Assembly (NCBI RefSeq): GCF_015706575.1
Contig: NW_024037067.1
Coordinates: 2,604,884 to 2,668,883 of the forward strand
Direction of reading: 5' to 3'
Length of the DNA: 64,000 nucleotides
Origin: Patiria miniata
Taxonomy: Eukaryota; Echinodermata; Asteroidea; Valvatida; Asterinidae
Part shown: positions 1 to 13,725 of the stretch, in pieces
Position numbering within the stretch: position 1 is the stretch's first letter
Layout: each line of letters starts with the position of its first letter
The notes under the pieces: generated by a model
Database searches by the model: none
What the model saw: only the letters and a program-made list of their open reading frames with translations
Told to the model about the DNA's origin: nothing
Made by a program: the position numbers and the translations under genes

Positions 1-149
1 ATCTACAATTTTAGTTTAAGGAAATTGAAGTATGAAGGACACTCCGTATTTTATTGTCATGCAACAATTTCTTACAAAAGAGGGCGCGCTATACAAAAAC
101 TGCTCACCGCGCTGATCCGACGTACGTCTGGCCATACGATATGTAAACT
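1..149. other. Left flank of satellite array, no gene
   Basis: Unique-looking sequence before the first satellite unit. It contains CGTCTGGCCATAC near 125. A related word in inverse orientation (GTATGGCCAG) lies just outside the right end of the array near 20,042. No coding signal is seen. Confidence 0.5.
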
Positions 150-1590
150 ACATCCGTGTTGATGCGTTGCCAAGACCACTATTTATGTGGCGCGCCCTCT
201 ATTGAACGAAACTTAACATATTCTACGGCGTGCGGATGTATGTCTTGGCGGTGCGAGACCACTAGTTTTATTCAGCGCGACCTTTCTCGAAATTTTTTTT
301 TTAGTTGTTTGACGGTTTCTCACGAAATTTAATCTCCTCATGTAAGACATCAAGACTGATCACTTGCTGAACTTACAACTTAATATAGCTTGACCTGGTG
401 AGCTCGGGTTATTGCTCAAACAACGAGTGTATTATTATTTTTTTTCAATGGACGTTGACTTTTCATTTTTCATTTGGTTTGTATTTTTCACGTTTGTTTC
501 GGGTATGCTCTTTTCATTGTTTGATGATATCTCATGAAATTAAATCTCATAATGTAACACAGTCATCATGACAAATCACTGAATATTCAATTTTGAAATA
601 CAGAACAAACTCGTTTTGGGGGCAACAACTCAAGAAATACACGTTATATTAAAATGAATTTTTGTGCACTCATTTGTCATGATGTTTGACCTGAACAGAT
701 TTAATTTCAGAAGAAAAGGTCAAACAATCAAGCTATTATGACCGTAACAATACAGGATTTCATTCTCGACAAATACAAATCTAATGAAAGTCAACGTGGA
801 TTTTTAGCTTTTTAAACACTAGATTGTTACGATCATATTATATTAAGAGCTCCACGGTTTCTCACGCCATTCAAACGACTTCTGCTACACATCGTGAAAA
901 TTAATTGCACGAAATTTCAATTGAATCCATTTCGTATTTCTTGAGTAGTTCATCGGAAACGAGTTTGTTCTTTTTTGTTCAATTTTGCAGCATCCGTGTT
1001 GATGCGTTGTTGAGACCACTATTTATGTGGCGCGCCCTCTATTCAAGGAAAATTTTAAAAATTCTACGACGTGCGGATGAATGTCTTGGTGGTGCGAGAC
1101 AACAAGTATTATTCAGCGCGCCCTTTCTCAAATTAATTGTTTTCGTTGTTTGACGGTTTCTCACGAAATTTAATCTCCTCGTGTAAGACATCAAGACCGA
1201 TCACTTGCTGAACTTAAAACTTAACATAGCTTGACCTGGTGAGCTCGGGTTATTGCTCAAACAACGAGTGTATTATTATTTTTCCATAGACGTTGACTTT
1301 TCATTTTTCATTTGGTTTGTATTTTTTACCTGTAAAATACTGTATTTGTTTCGAGTATGCTCTTTTTCATTGTTTTGTGGTTTCTCATGAAATTAAATCT
1401 CATAACGTCACACAGTCATCATGACAAATCACTGAATATTCAATTTTGAAATACAGAACAAACTCGTTTTGGGGGCAACAACTCAAGAAATACACGTTAC
1501 ATTAAAATGAATTTTTGTGCACTCCTTTGTCATTATGTTTGACATGAACAGATTTAATTTCAGAAGAAAAGGTCAAACAATCAAACTAAT

Positions 1591-1797
1591 ATGACCGTTA
1601 CAATACAGGATTTCATTCTCGACAAATACAATCCTAATGGAAGTCAACATGGATTTTTAGCTTTTCAAACACTAGATTGTTACGATCATATTATATTAAG
1701 AGCTCCACGGTTTCTCACGCCATTCAAACGACTTCTGCTACACATCGTGAAAACTAATTGCACGAAATATCAATTGAATCCATTTCGTATTTCTTGA
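1591..1797 (+). other. Recurrent 68-codon open frame of the satellite (representative copy)
   Basis: The frame begins MTVTIQDFILDKYNPNGSQ and ends NPFRIS. It stays open in the copies at 1591, 2449, 4696, 5548, 7795, 8647, 9499, 10879 and 16025 (the ends of 9499 and 10879 differ), but is interrupted in the copies at 738, 3836, 6935 and 10351. The stretch just upstream (TTTAATTTCAG) resembles a splice acceptor. Differences between copies include many amino-acid replacements (for example Asn-Pro to Lys-Ser, Arg to Ile), so no purifying selection is evident. I recognise no domain and regard it as an open frame inherited by duplication rather than a demonstrated gene. Confidence 0.25.
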
Positions 1798-2936
1798 GTA
1801 GTTCATCGGAAACGAGTTTATTCTTTTTTGTTCAATTTTGCAGCATCCGAGTTGATGCGTTGTTGAGACCACTATTGATGTGGCGCGCCCTCTATTGAAG
1901 GAAAATTTTCAAAATTCTACGGCGTCCGGTTGAATGTCTTGGCGGTGCGAGACCACTAGTTTTATTCAGCGCGCCCTTTCTCGACAGAATTGTTTTAGTT
2001 GTTTGACGGTTTCTCACGAAATTTAATCTCCTCGTGTAAGACATCAAGACCGATCACTTGCTGAACTTACAACTTAACATAGCTTGACCTGGTGAGCTCG
2101 CCGGTTATTGCTCAAACAACCAGTATATTATTATTATTTTTCCTTGGACGTTGACTTTTCAATTTTCATTTGGATTGTTTTTTTCACGTTTAAAATACTG
2201 TATTTGTTTCGAGTATGCTCTTTTTCATTGTTTTGTGGTTTCTCATGAAATTAAATCTCATAACGTCACACAGTCATCATGACAAATCACTGAATATTCA
2301 ATTTTGAAATACAGAACAAACTCGTTTTGGGGGCAACAACTCAAGAAATACACGTTACATTAAAATGAATTTTTGTGCACTCCTTTGTCATTATGTTTGA
2401 CATGAACAGATTTAATTTCAGAAGAAAAGGTCAAACAATCAAGCTATTATGACCGTAACAATACAGGATTTCATTCTCGACAAATACAATCCTAATGGAA
2501 GTCAACGTGGATTTTTAGCTTTTCAAACACTAGATTGTTACGATCATATTATATTAAGAGCTCCACGGTTTCTCAGGCCATTCAAACGACTTCTGTTACA
2601 CATCGTGAAGACTAATTGCACGAAATTTCAATTGAATCCATTTCGTATTTCTTGAGTAGTTCATCGGAAACGAGTTTGTTCTTTTTGGTTCAATTTTGCA
2701 GCATCCGTGTTGATGCGTTGTTGAGACCACTATTTATGTGGCGCGCCCTCTATTGAAGGAAAATTTTAAAAATTCTACGGCGTGCGGATGAATGTCTTGG
2801 CGGTGCGAGACCACTAGTTTTATTCAGCGCACCCTTTCTCGACAGAATTGTTTTAGTTGTTTGACGGTTTCTCACGAAATTTAATCTCCTCGTGTAAGAC
2901 ATCAAGACCGATCACTTGCTGAACTTACAACTTAAC

Positions 2937-5900
2937 ATAGCTTGACCTGGTGAGCTCGGGTTATTGCTCAAACAACGAGTGAATTATTATTTTTCCACAG
3001 ACGTTGACTTTTCATTTTTCATTTGGTTAGTATTTTTCACTTTTAGAATACTGTATTTGTTTCGGGTATACTCTGTTTCATTGTTTGATGGTTTCTCATG
3101 GAATGAAATCTCCAAATTCAACACAGTCATCATGACAAATCACTGAATATTCAATTTTGAAATACAGAACAAACTCGTTTTGGGGGCAACAACTCAAGAA
3201 ATACACGTTATATTAAAATGAATTTAAAATGAATCCGTGTTGATGCGTTGTTGAGACCACTAATTATGTGGCGCTCCCTCTATTGAAGGAAAATAAAACA
3301 AATCAACGGCGTGCGGATGAATGTCTTGGCGGTGCGAGACCACTAGTTTTATTCAGCGCGCCCTTTCTCGACAGAATTGTTTAAGTTGTTTAAAGGTTTC
3401 TCACGAAATTTAATCTCCTCGTGTAAGACATCAAGACCGATCACTTGCTGAACTTACAACTTAATATAGCTTGACCTGGTGAGCTCGGGTTATTGCTCAA
3501 ACAACGAGTGTTTTATTATTATTTTTCCATGGACGTTGACTTTTCAATTTTCATTTGGATTGTCTTTTTTTCACGTTTAAAATACTGTATTTGTTTCGAG
3601 TATGCTCTTTTTCATTGTTTTGTGGTTTCTCATCAAATTAAATCTCATAACGTCACACAGTCATCATGACAAATCACTGAATATTCAATTTTGAAATACA
3701 GAACAAACTCGTTTTGGGGGCAATAACTCAAGAAATACGCGTTATATTAAAATGAATTTTTGTGCACTCATTTGTCATTATGTTTGACATGAACAGATTT
3801 AATTTCAGAAGAAAAGGTCAAACAATCAAGCTATTATGACCGTAACAATACAGGATTTCATTCTCGACAAATACAAATCTAATGGAAGTCAACGTGGATT
3901 TTTAACTTTTCAAACACTAGATTGTTACGATCATATTATATAACGAGCTCCACGGTTTCTCACGCCATTCAAACGACTTCTGCTACACATCGTGAAAACT
4001 AATTGCACGAAATTTCAATTGAATCCATTTCGTGTTTCTTGAGTAGTTCATCGGAAACGAGTTTGTTCTTTTTTGTTCAATTTTGCAGCATCCGTGTTGA
4101 TGCGTTGTTGAGACCACTATTTATGTGGCGCGCCCTCTATTGAAGGAAAATTTTAAAAATTCTACGCCGGGCGGATGAATGTCTTGGCGGTGCGAGACCA
4201 CTAGTTTTATTCAGCGCGCCCTTTCTCAAATTAATTGTTTTAGTTGTTTGACGGTTTCTCACGAAATTTTATCTCCTCATGTAAGACATCAAGACCGATC
4301 ACTTGCTGAACATACAACTTAATATAGCTTGACCTGGTGAGCTCGCCGGTTATTGCTCAAACAACCAGTGTATTATTATTATTTTTCCATGGACGTTGAC
4401 TTTTCAATTTTCATTTGGATTGTCTTTTTTTCACGTTTAAAATACTGTATTTTTTTCGAGTATGCTCTTTTTCATTGTTTTGTGGTTTCTCATCAAATTA
4501 AATCTCATAACGTCACACAGTCATCATGACAAATCACTGAATATTCAATTTTGAAATACAGAACAAACTCGTTTTGGGGGCAATAACTCAAGAAATACAC
4601 GTTATATTAAAATGAATTTTTGTGCACTCCTTTGTCATTATGTTTGACATGAACAGATTTAATTTCAGAAGAAAAGGTCAAACAATCAAGCTATTATGAC
4701 CGTAACAATACAGGATTTCATTCACAAAAAATACAATCCTAATGGAAGTCAACGTGGATTTTTAGCTTTTCAAACACTAGATTGTTACGATTATATTATA
4801 TTAAGAGCTCCACGGTTTCTCACGCCATTCAAACGACTTCTGCTACACATCGTGAAAACTAATTGCACGCAATTTCAATTGAATCCATTTCGTATTTCTT
4901 GAGTAGTTCATCGGAAACGAGTTTGTTCTTTTTTGTTCAATTTTGCAGCATCCGAGTTGATGCGCTGTTGAGACCACTATTTATGTGGCGCGCTCTCTAT
5001 TGAAGGAAAATTTTCAAAATTCTACGGCGTGCGGTTGAATGTCTTGGCGGTGCGAGACCACTAGTTTTATTCAGCGCGCCCTTTCTCGACAGAATTGTTT
5101 TAGTTGTTTGACGGTTTCTCACGAAATTTAATCTCCTCGTGTAAGACATCAAGACCGATCTCTTGATGAACTTACAACTTAACATAGCTTGACCCGTTGA
5201 GCTCGGGTTATTGCTCAAACAACGAGTGTATTATTATTTTTCCATAGACGTTGACTTTTCATTTTTCATTTGGTTTGTATTTTTCACCTGTAAAATACTG
5301 TATTTGTTTCGGGCATGCTCTTTTCATTGTTTGATGGTTTCTCATGGAATTAAATCTCAAAATGTAACACAGTCATCATGACAAATCACTGAATATTCAA
5401 TTTTGAAATACAGAACAAACTCGTTTTGGGGGCAACAACTCAAGAAATACACGTTATATTAAAATGAATTTTTGTGCACTCCTTTGTCATTATGTTTGAC
5501 ATGAACAGATTTAATTTCAGAAGAAAAGTTCAAACAATCAAGCTATTATGACCGTAACAATTCAGGGTTTCATTCTCGACAAATACAATCCTAATGGAAG
5601 TCAACGTGGATTTTTAGCTTTTCAAACACTAGATTGTTACGATCATATTATATTAATAGCTCCACGGTTTCTCACGCCATTCAAACGACTTCTGCCACAC
5701 ATCGTGAAAAGTAATTGCACGAAATTTCAATTGAATCCATTTCGTATTTTCTGAGTAGTTCATCGGAAACGAGTTTGTTCTTTTTTGTTCAATTTTGCAG
5801 CATCCGTGTTGATGCGTTGTTGAGACCACTATTTATGTGGCGCGCCCTCTATTGAAGGAAAATTTTCAAAATTCTACGGCGTGCGGATGAATGTCTTGGC

Positions 5901-8900
5901 GGTGCGAGACCACTAGTTTTATTCAGCGCGCCCTTTCTCGAATTATTTTTTTTAGTTGTTTGACGGTTTCTCACGAAATTTAATCTCCTCGTGTAAGACA
6001 TCAAGACCGATCACTTGCTGAACTTACAACTTAATATAGCTTGACCTGGTGAGCTCGGGTTATTGCTCAAACAACGAGTGAATTATTATTTTTCCACAGA
6101 CGTTGACTTTTCATTTTTCATTTGGTTAGTATTTTTCACTTTTAGAATACTGTATTTGTTTCGGGTATACTCTGTTTCATTGTTTGATGGTTTCTCATGG
6201 AATGAAATCTCCAAATTCAACACAGTCATCATGACAAATCACTGAATATTCAATTTTGAAATACAGAACAAACTCGTTTTGGGGGCAACAACTCAAGAAA
6301 TACACGTTATATTAAAATGAATTTAAAATGAATCCGTGTTGATGCGTTGTTGAGACCACTAATTATGTGGCGCTCCCTCTATTGAAGGAAAATAAAACAA
6401 ATCAACGGCGTGCGGATGAATGTCTTGGCGGTGCGAGACCACTAGTTTTATTCAGCGCGCCCTTTCTCGACAGAATTGTTTAAGTTGTTTAAAGGTTTCT
6501 CACGAAATTTAATCTCCTCGTGTAAGACATCAAGACCGATCACTTGCTGAACTTACAACTTAATATAGCTTGACCTGGTGAGCTCGGGTTATTGCTCAAA
6601 CAACGAGTGTTTTATTATTATTTTTCCATGGACGTTGACTTTTCAATTTTCATTTGGATTGTCTTTTTTTCACGTTTAAAATACTGTATTTGTTTCGAGT
6701 ATGCTCTTTTTCATTGTTTTGTGGTTTCTCATCAAATTAAATCTCATAACGTCACACAGTCATCATGACAAATCACTGAATATTCAATTTTGAAATACAG
6801 AACAAACTCGTTTTGGGGGCAATAACTCAAGAAATACGCGTTATATTAAAATGAATTTTTGTGCACTCATTTGTCATTATGTTTGACATGAACAGATTTA
6901 ATTTCAGAAGAAAAGGTCAAACAATCAAGCTATTATGACCGTAACAATACAGGATTTCATTCTCGACAAATACAAATCTAATGGAAGTCAACGTGGATTT
7001 TTAACTTTTCAAACACTAGATTGTTACGATCATATTATATAACGAGCTCCACGGTTTCTCACGCCATTCAAACGACTTCTGCTACACATCGTGAAAACTA
7101 ATTGCACGAAATTTCAATTGAATCCATTTCGTGTTTCTTGAGTAGTTCATCGGAAACGAGTTTGTTCTTTTTTGTTCAATTTTGCAGCATCCGTGTTGAT
7201 GCGTTGTTGAGACCACTATTTATGTGGCGCGCCCTCTATTGAAGGAAAATTTTAAAAATTCTACGCCGGGCGGATGAATGTCTTGGCGGTGCGAGACCAC
7301 TAGTTTTATTCAGCGCGCCCTTTCTCAAATTAATTGTTTTAGTTGTTTGACGGTTTCTCACGAAATTTTATCTCCTCATGTAAGACATCAAGACCGATCA
7401 CTTGCTGAACATACAACTTAATATAGCTTGACCTGGTGAGCTCGCCGGTTATTGCTCAAACAACCAGTGTATTATTATTATTTTTCCATGGACGTTGACT
7501 TTTCAATTTTCATTTGGATTGTCTTTTTTTCACGTTTAAAATACTGTATTTTTTTCGAGTATGCTCTTTTTCATTGTTTTGTGGTTTCTCATCAAATTAA
7601 ATCTCATAACGTCACACAGTCATCATGACAAATCACTGAATATTCAATTTTGAAATACAGAACAAACTCGTTTTGGGGGCAATAACTCAAGAAATACACG
7701 TTATATTAAAATGAATTTTTGTGCACTCCTTTGTCATTATGTTTGACATGAACAGATTTAATTTCAGAAGAAAAGGTCAAACAATCAAGCTATTATGACC
7801 GTAACAATACAGGATTTCATTCACAAAAAATACAATCCTAATGGAAGTCAACGTGGATTTTTAGCTTTTCAAACACTAGATTGTTACGATTATATTATAT
7901 TAAGAGCTCCACGGTTTCTCACGCCATTCAAACGACTTCTGCTACACATCGTGAAAACTAATTGCACGCAATTTCAATTGAATCCATTTCGTATTTCTTG
8001 AGTAGTTCATCGGAAACGAGTTTGTTCTTTTTTGTTCAATTTTGCAGCATCCGAGTTGATGCGCTGTTGAGACCACTATTTATGTGGCGCGCTCTCTATT
8101 GAAGGAAAATTTTCAAAATTCTACGGCGTGCGGTTGAATGTCTTGGCGGTGCGAGACCACTAGTTTTATTCAGCGCGCCCTTTCTCGACAGAATTGTTTT
8201 AGTTGTTTGACGGTTTCTCACGAAATTTAATCTCCTCGTGTAAGACATCAAGACCGATCTCTTGATGAACTTACAACTTAACATAGCTTGACCCGTTGAG
8301 CTCGGGTTATTGCTCAAACAACGAGTGTATTATTATTTTTCCATAGACGTTGACTTTTCATTTTTCATTTGGTTTGTATTTTTCACCTGTAAAATACTGT
8401 ATTTGTTTCGGGCATGCTCTTTTCATTGTTTGATGGTTTCTCATGGAATTAAATCTCAAAATGTAACACAGTCATCATGACAAATCACTGAATATTCAAT
8501 TTTGAAATACAGAACAAACTCGTTTTGGGGGCAACAACTCAAGAAATACACGTTATATTAAAATGAATTTTTGTGCACTCCTTTGTCATTATGTTTGACA
8601 TGAACAGATTTAATTTCAGAAGAAAAGTTCAAACAATCAAGCTATTATGACCGTAACAATTCAGGGTTTCATTCTCGACAAATACAATCCTAATGGAAGT
8701 CAACGTGGATTTTTAGCTTTTCAAACACTAGATTGTTACGATCATATTATATTAATAGCTCCACGGTTTCTCACGCCATTCAAACGACTTCTGCCACACA
8801 TCGTGAAAAGTAATTGCACGAAATTTCAATTGAATCCATTTCGTATTTTCTGAGTAGTTCATCGGAAACGAGTTTGTTCTTTTTTGTTCAATTTTGCAGC

Positions 8901-9173
8901 ATCCGTGTTGATGCGTTGTTGAGACCACTATTTATGTGGCGCGCCCTCTATTGAAGGAAAATTTTCAAAATTCTACGGCGTGCGGATGAATGTCTTGGCG
9001 GTGCGAGACCACTAGTTTTATTCAGCGCGCCCTTTCTCGAATTATTTTTTTTAGTTGTTTGACGGTTTCTCACGAAATTTAATCTCCTCGTGTAAGACAT
9101 CAAGACCGATCACTTGCTGAACTTACAACTTAATATAGCTTGACCTGGTGAGCTCGGGTTATTGCTCAAACAA
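2937..9173. repeat. 3,099-bp higher-order tandem duplication in the satellite
   Basis: A block of four sub-units (three long, one short) occurs twice at a period of 3,099 bp: 2937-6035 and 6036-9134, with identity running on to about 9,173. Every stretch compared by eye is identical, including rare variants such as the truncated unit near 3,230 and 6,329 and GGCGCTCCCTCTATTGAAGG. Outside this interval the units differ at many sites. That pattern indicates a very recent unequal exchange, or else an assembly duplication. Confidence 0.85.
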
Positions 9174-12100
9174 CCAGTGTATTATTATTTTTCCATAGAC
9201 GTTGACTTTTCATTTTTCATTTGGTTTGTATTTTTCACCTGTAAAATACTGTATTTGTTTCGGGTATGCTCTTTTCATTGTTTGATGGTTTCTCATGGAA
9301 TTAAATCTCAAAATGTAACACAGTCATCATGACAAATCACTGAATATTCAATTTTGAAATACAGAACAAACTCGTTTTGGGTGCAACAACTCAAGAAATA
9401 CACGTTATATTAAAATGAATTTTTGTGCACTCATTCGTCATTATGTTTGACATGAACAGATTTAATTTCAGAAGAAAAGGTCAAACAATCAAGCTATTAT
9501 GACCGTAACAATACAGGGTTTCATTCTCGACAAATACAATCCTAATGGAAGTCAACGTGGATTTTTAGCTTTTCAAACACTAGATTGTTACGATCATATT
9601 ATATTAATAGCTCCACGGTTTCTCACGCCATTCAAACGACTTCTGCCACACATCGTGAAAAGTAATTGCACGAAATTTCAATTGAATCCATTTCGTATTT
9701 TTTTAGTTGTTCATCGGAAACGAGTTTGTTCTTTTTGGTTCAATTTTGCAGCATCCGTGTTGATGCGTTGTTGAGACCACTATTTATGTGGCGCGCCCTC
9801 TATTGAAGGACAATTTTAAAAATTCTACGGCGTGCGGATGAATGTCTTGGCGGTGCGAGACCACTAGTTTTATTCAGCTCGCCCTTTCTCGACAGAATTG
9901 TTTTAGTTCTTTGACGGTTTCTCACGAAATTTAATCTCCTCGTGTAAGACATCAAGACCGATCACTTGCTGAACTTACAACTTAACATAGCTTGACCTGG
10001 TGAGCTCGGGTTATTGCTCAAACAACGAGTGTATTATTATTTTTCCATAGACGTTGACTTTTCATTTTTCATTTGGTTTGTATTTTTCACCTGTAAAATA
10101 CTGTATTTGTTTCGGGTATCCTCTTTTCATTGTTTGATGGTTTCTCATGGAATTAAATCTCAAAATGTAACACAGTCATCATGACAAATCACTGAATATT
10201 CAATTTTGAAATACAGAACAAACTCGTTTTGGGGGCAACAACTCAAGAAATACACGTTATATTAAAATGAATTTTTGTGCACTCATTTGTCATTATGTTT
10301 GACATGAACAGATTTAATTTCAGAAGAAAAGGTCAAACAATCTAGCTATTATGACCGTAATAGCTCCATGGTTTCTCACGCCATTCGAACGACTTCTGCT
10401 ACACATCGTGAAAACTAATTGCACGAAATATCAATTGAATCCATTTCGTATTTCTTGAGTAGTTCATCGGAAACGAGTTTGTTCTTTTTTGTTCAATTTT
10501 GCAGCATCCGTGTTGATGCGTTGTTGAGACCACTATTAATGTGGCGCGCCCTCTATTGAAGGAAAATTAAAATATTCTACGGCGTGCGGATGAATGTCTT
10601 GGCGGTACGAGACCACTAGTTTTATTCAGCGCGCCCTTTCTCGAATTATTTTTTTTAGTTGTTTGACGGTTTCTCACGAAATTTAATCTCATAACGTCAC
10701 ACAGTCATCATGACAAATCACTGAATATTCAATTTTGAAATACAGAACAAACTCGTTTTGGGGGCAATAACTCAAGAAATACACGTTATATTAAAATGAA
10801 TTTTTGTGCACTCATTTGTCATTATGTTTGACATGACAGATTTAATTTCAGAAGAAAAGGTCAAACAATCAAGCTATTATGACCGTAACAATACAGGATT
10901 TCATTCTCGACAAATACAAATCTAATGGAAGTCAACGTGGATTTTTAGCTTTTCAAACACTAGATTGTTACGATCATATTATATTAAGAGATCCACGGTT
11001 TCTCACGCCATTCAAACGACTTCTGCTACACATCGTGAAAACTAATTGCACGAAATTTCAATTGAATCCATTTCGTAGTATTTTTCGAGTATGCTCTTTT
11101 TCATTGTTTTGTGGTTTCTCATTAAATTAAATCTCATAACGTCACACAGTCATCATGCACGGCAGTTCCACATGCATAGCGCGCACACACACAAAGTGTC
11201 TGTAATGCGTTAGTTCTGTATTTGTGAACTCCAATGATGCCGGTGACGTCACACAACATGGCGCCGTCCACATACAGAAAAAAACATCGATGTTTCGTCC
11301 CAAATAATGTCAAAATTAGACACTTTAGAAATACGTTTTATTATCATAAATGACAGGCAATGACGGGATATGATGTTTTCTTTAGGAAATAAATGAGAAA
11401 AGGGTATAATTTATATGCCAAGGTGTGTTTTAGGGGAATTTTCGCCAACATTTTTGCAATGCGGGATGAATTTATTCGCGTATCGAAGACTTTTAAAAGC
11501 CCTTCAAGAAAGCGAAACGCAGTTTTTCAGAAGAAATCTTTATGTTGGTACGATTATTCAGTTATGAAAATAGCCAAATCATACTTTTTCTTGGTCGGGT
11601 CGACATTTTAAAATAAAATATAGACGTTGAAAGTCAGACTACAATTCCAAAGCTTCGCAGAGAATTTGGGCTGCTGCATCGCTGGTTCACGATCTAGTAT
11701 CCCACTAATACATGCAAACTGGCGCGCGGGTACCAACTGGCCTAGCGCCGCGTGTGTTGCGTACACAAAAGCGCCGTACAACGTGTACACATATGTACAT
11801 GTACATGTGTACGTAAAACCATGGAGGTAGAATTAGATTTTACGGACAATCGCAAGACATTGAATAAAATTTAAAAATACATACAGTGCAAAACAGATTA
11901 CATAGAAATAAAGAACCATCTTTCTTTAGATGAAAACACTCACTGTGGACAAAATAAACTCACAATCCGAAATTCACAAATGTTTAGTGTTGTACATGTA
12001 CAGTGAGTGAGTGAGTGTTGTAACTTGTACAGCATATTAAAGCAGCACAATCCAAAACCAAGCATGAATTTGACATCAGTATGAGACACTCTATCCTCTT

Positions 12101-13002
12101 AATATTCTGGGGGAAGTTGCTGACAATTAATGGGATCTATAGCTTAAACAAAACAATAACAAACAGGTTTTTGTTTGGCAATAAACGCATTCTTTATTTC
12201 ACAACCAATCCATATCATTTAAAAAAAAAAGTTTCATTTACAGAAGTGAAACTTTACAACAGCCATATTTTACAAGTAAATAAAGTGCACATGTAATGCA
12301 TGCATGAACTCAACTTGTGAAATCAGGTTTGGCAAGTGATAAAACTATGAAAAGTCTGAAAAATTAAATAGGGTAGTTGCAGTAGATTCAAGAAAGTGAT
12401 TCAAAAATTCAACTTTATGAAAGGGCAAATGGATTTAAGCATACCCTCACACCTGAAGACAGTAAAGGTTTTTTTATATTTATTTATTATTAATATTTTG
12501 TTGGAGAAAGGAGCTTGCAGTTCAACTGCACTATTTCATGAGTGGTGGTGATGGAAATTTCAGGTTTCAATTTTCGCTTTATTAAATTTTCACAAATGTA
12601 CGTGTACACGTACCTGGATGACCTGCACCAGATTTACAAAGCACTACATCACTTCGCAATTTGATGCAAACACAGTCCACTGTGAAGTTTTTTTCCAGTG
12701 TGAATGCATCATACATCGTCAATTTTGTTAAATATTTTAGAAAAGTTTTAACAAGTACAATTGACGATTCTTTGTTGACTTTTCGACGACTATTTACTGT
12801 TCTTTGAATAAATACATAACATGAAAATACATGTACATGTACATGCAGTCACCGTTTGTCCTTTGAATACACTACGACGTGTCGCACTTACAGCATATTT
12901 TGTGAAATGAATCACAGGATGCGTCATCCTAGGGATACAACGATGCATCCTAGGTTACAATAAGTGTCGTGAAATCAGGTACAGATTGTCATCATCACTA
13001 CG

Positions 13003-13406
13003 AACGACACTCTCGCACCCGTGTGTGCGCTGTAAGCGCGCGTGTTTACAGAACCGGGATATTTTGGGTTTTACGAACTTACATCCCCCACAGAGTGGCA
13101 CTTTTAGAGGCAACAAGGCATATTTGTACAATTTTTGTTTTCACGAACTGACACCCAAGCATGATGCGGCAATACATCTATCCGTGTACTTGTGTGATTA
13201 AACATGTACAAATTTTTCATTAAAAAGGGATTTAATTGGTTAAAATTAAGATCGGTGTCAGTTCGTGAAACCCAAAATGCATGGGTGCACTCTAAAAGTG
13301 TCGCACTGTGGAGGATGTCAGTTCGTGAAACCCAAAATATCCCGAATCTGTAAATACGCACGCGTGCAGCGCACTCATGTGTGCGCAAGTGTCAGTTTGT
13401 GGTGAC
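13003..13406. repeat. Imperfect palindrome inside the 4.7-kb element
   Basis: The arms at about 13,003-13,113 and 13,289-13,406 are inverted copies. They share words such as GGGATATTTTGGG / CCCAAAATATCCC and CACTTTTAGAG / CTCTAAAAGTG. A second inner pair (CACGAACTGACACC at 13,143 and GGTGTCAGTTCGTG at 13,255) is nested in the loop. This is probably a MITE or foldback insertion. No clear target duplication was found. Confidence 0.7.
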
Positions 13407-13725
13407 ATTGACAAGATATATACCATCTGAAATGGCATAAACGACAAAACAGAAACTGTCCTGATCAATGATTACCTCCAGTTATCTCCTAAATTCCCAA
13501 ACTTTCTCAATTCCCCCGGCAGTAAGTTATTCATTATGAAATGTTTACGTCAACTATGTTATTCAAGCATCTGGGACAGGGAGGCAGCGAACAGACTACA
13601 CCTACCACTCCCAATTCAGATCACACTGAAAATACATGTACATGTACTCCTCACCATGGACTATTTAGAAAGGTTCAGAGTGGGGGTTGGGCTGTTTGAA
13701 TGAACATGGCCATGTCATGGCATGG

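Larger units (their letters stand above)
150..11153. repeat. Satellite array of ~0.85-kb units, left block
   Basis: Head-to-tail units recur with spacings of 852, 858 or 860 bp, measured from the word ATGACCGTAAC at 738, 1591, 2449, 3836, 4696, 5548, 6935, 7795, 8647, 9499, 10351 and 10879. Short units, where an internal part is missing, make the spacings 1387-1389 or 528. Each full unit holds GGCGCGCCCTCTATTGAAGG, a TTGACCTGGTGAGCTC segment, AACTCGTTTTGGGGGCAA and a 68-codon open frame. Copies differ by a few percent. The block begins near 150 inside a unit and is cut at 11,153 by a 4.7-kb insertion. No known family name is recognised, and no transposase or reverse transcriptase frame is present. 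Confidence 0.93.
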
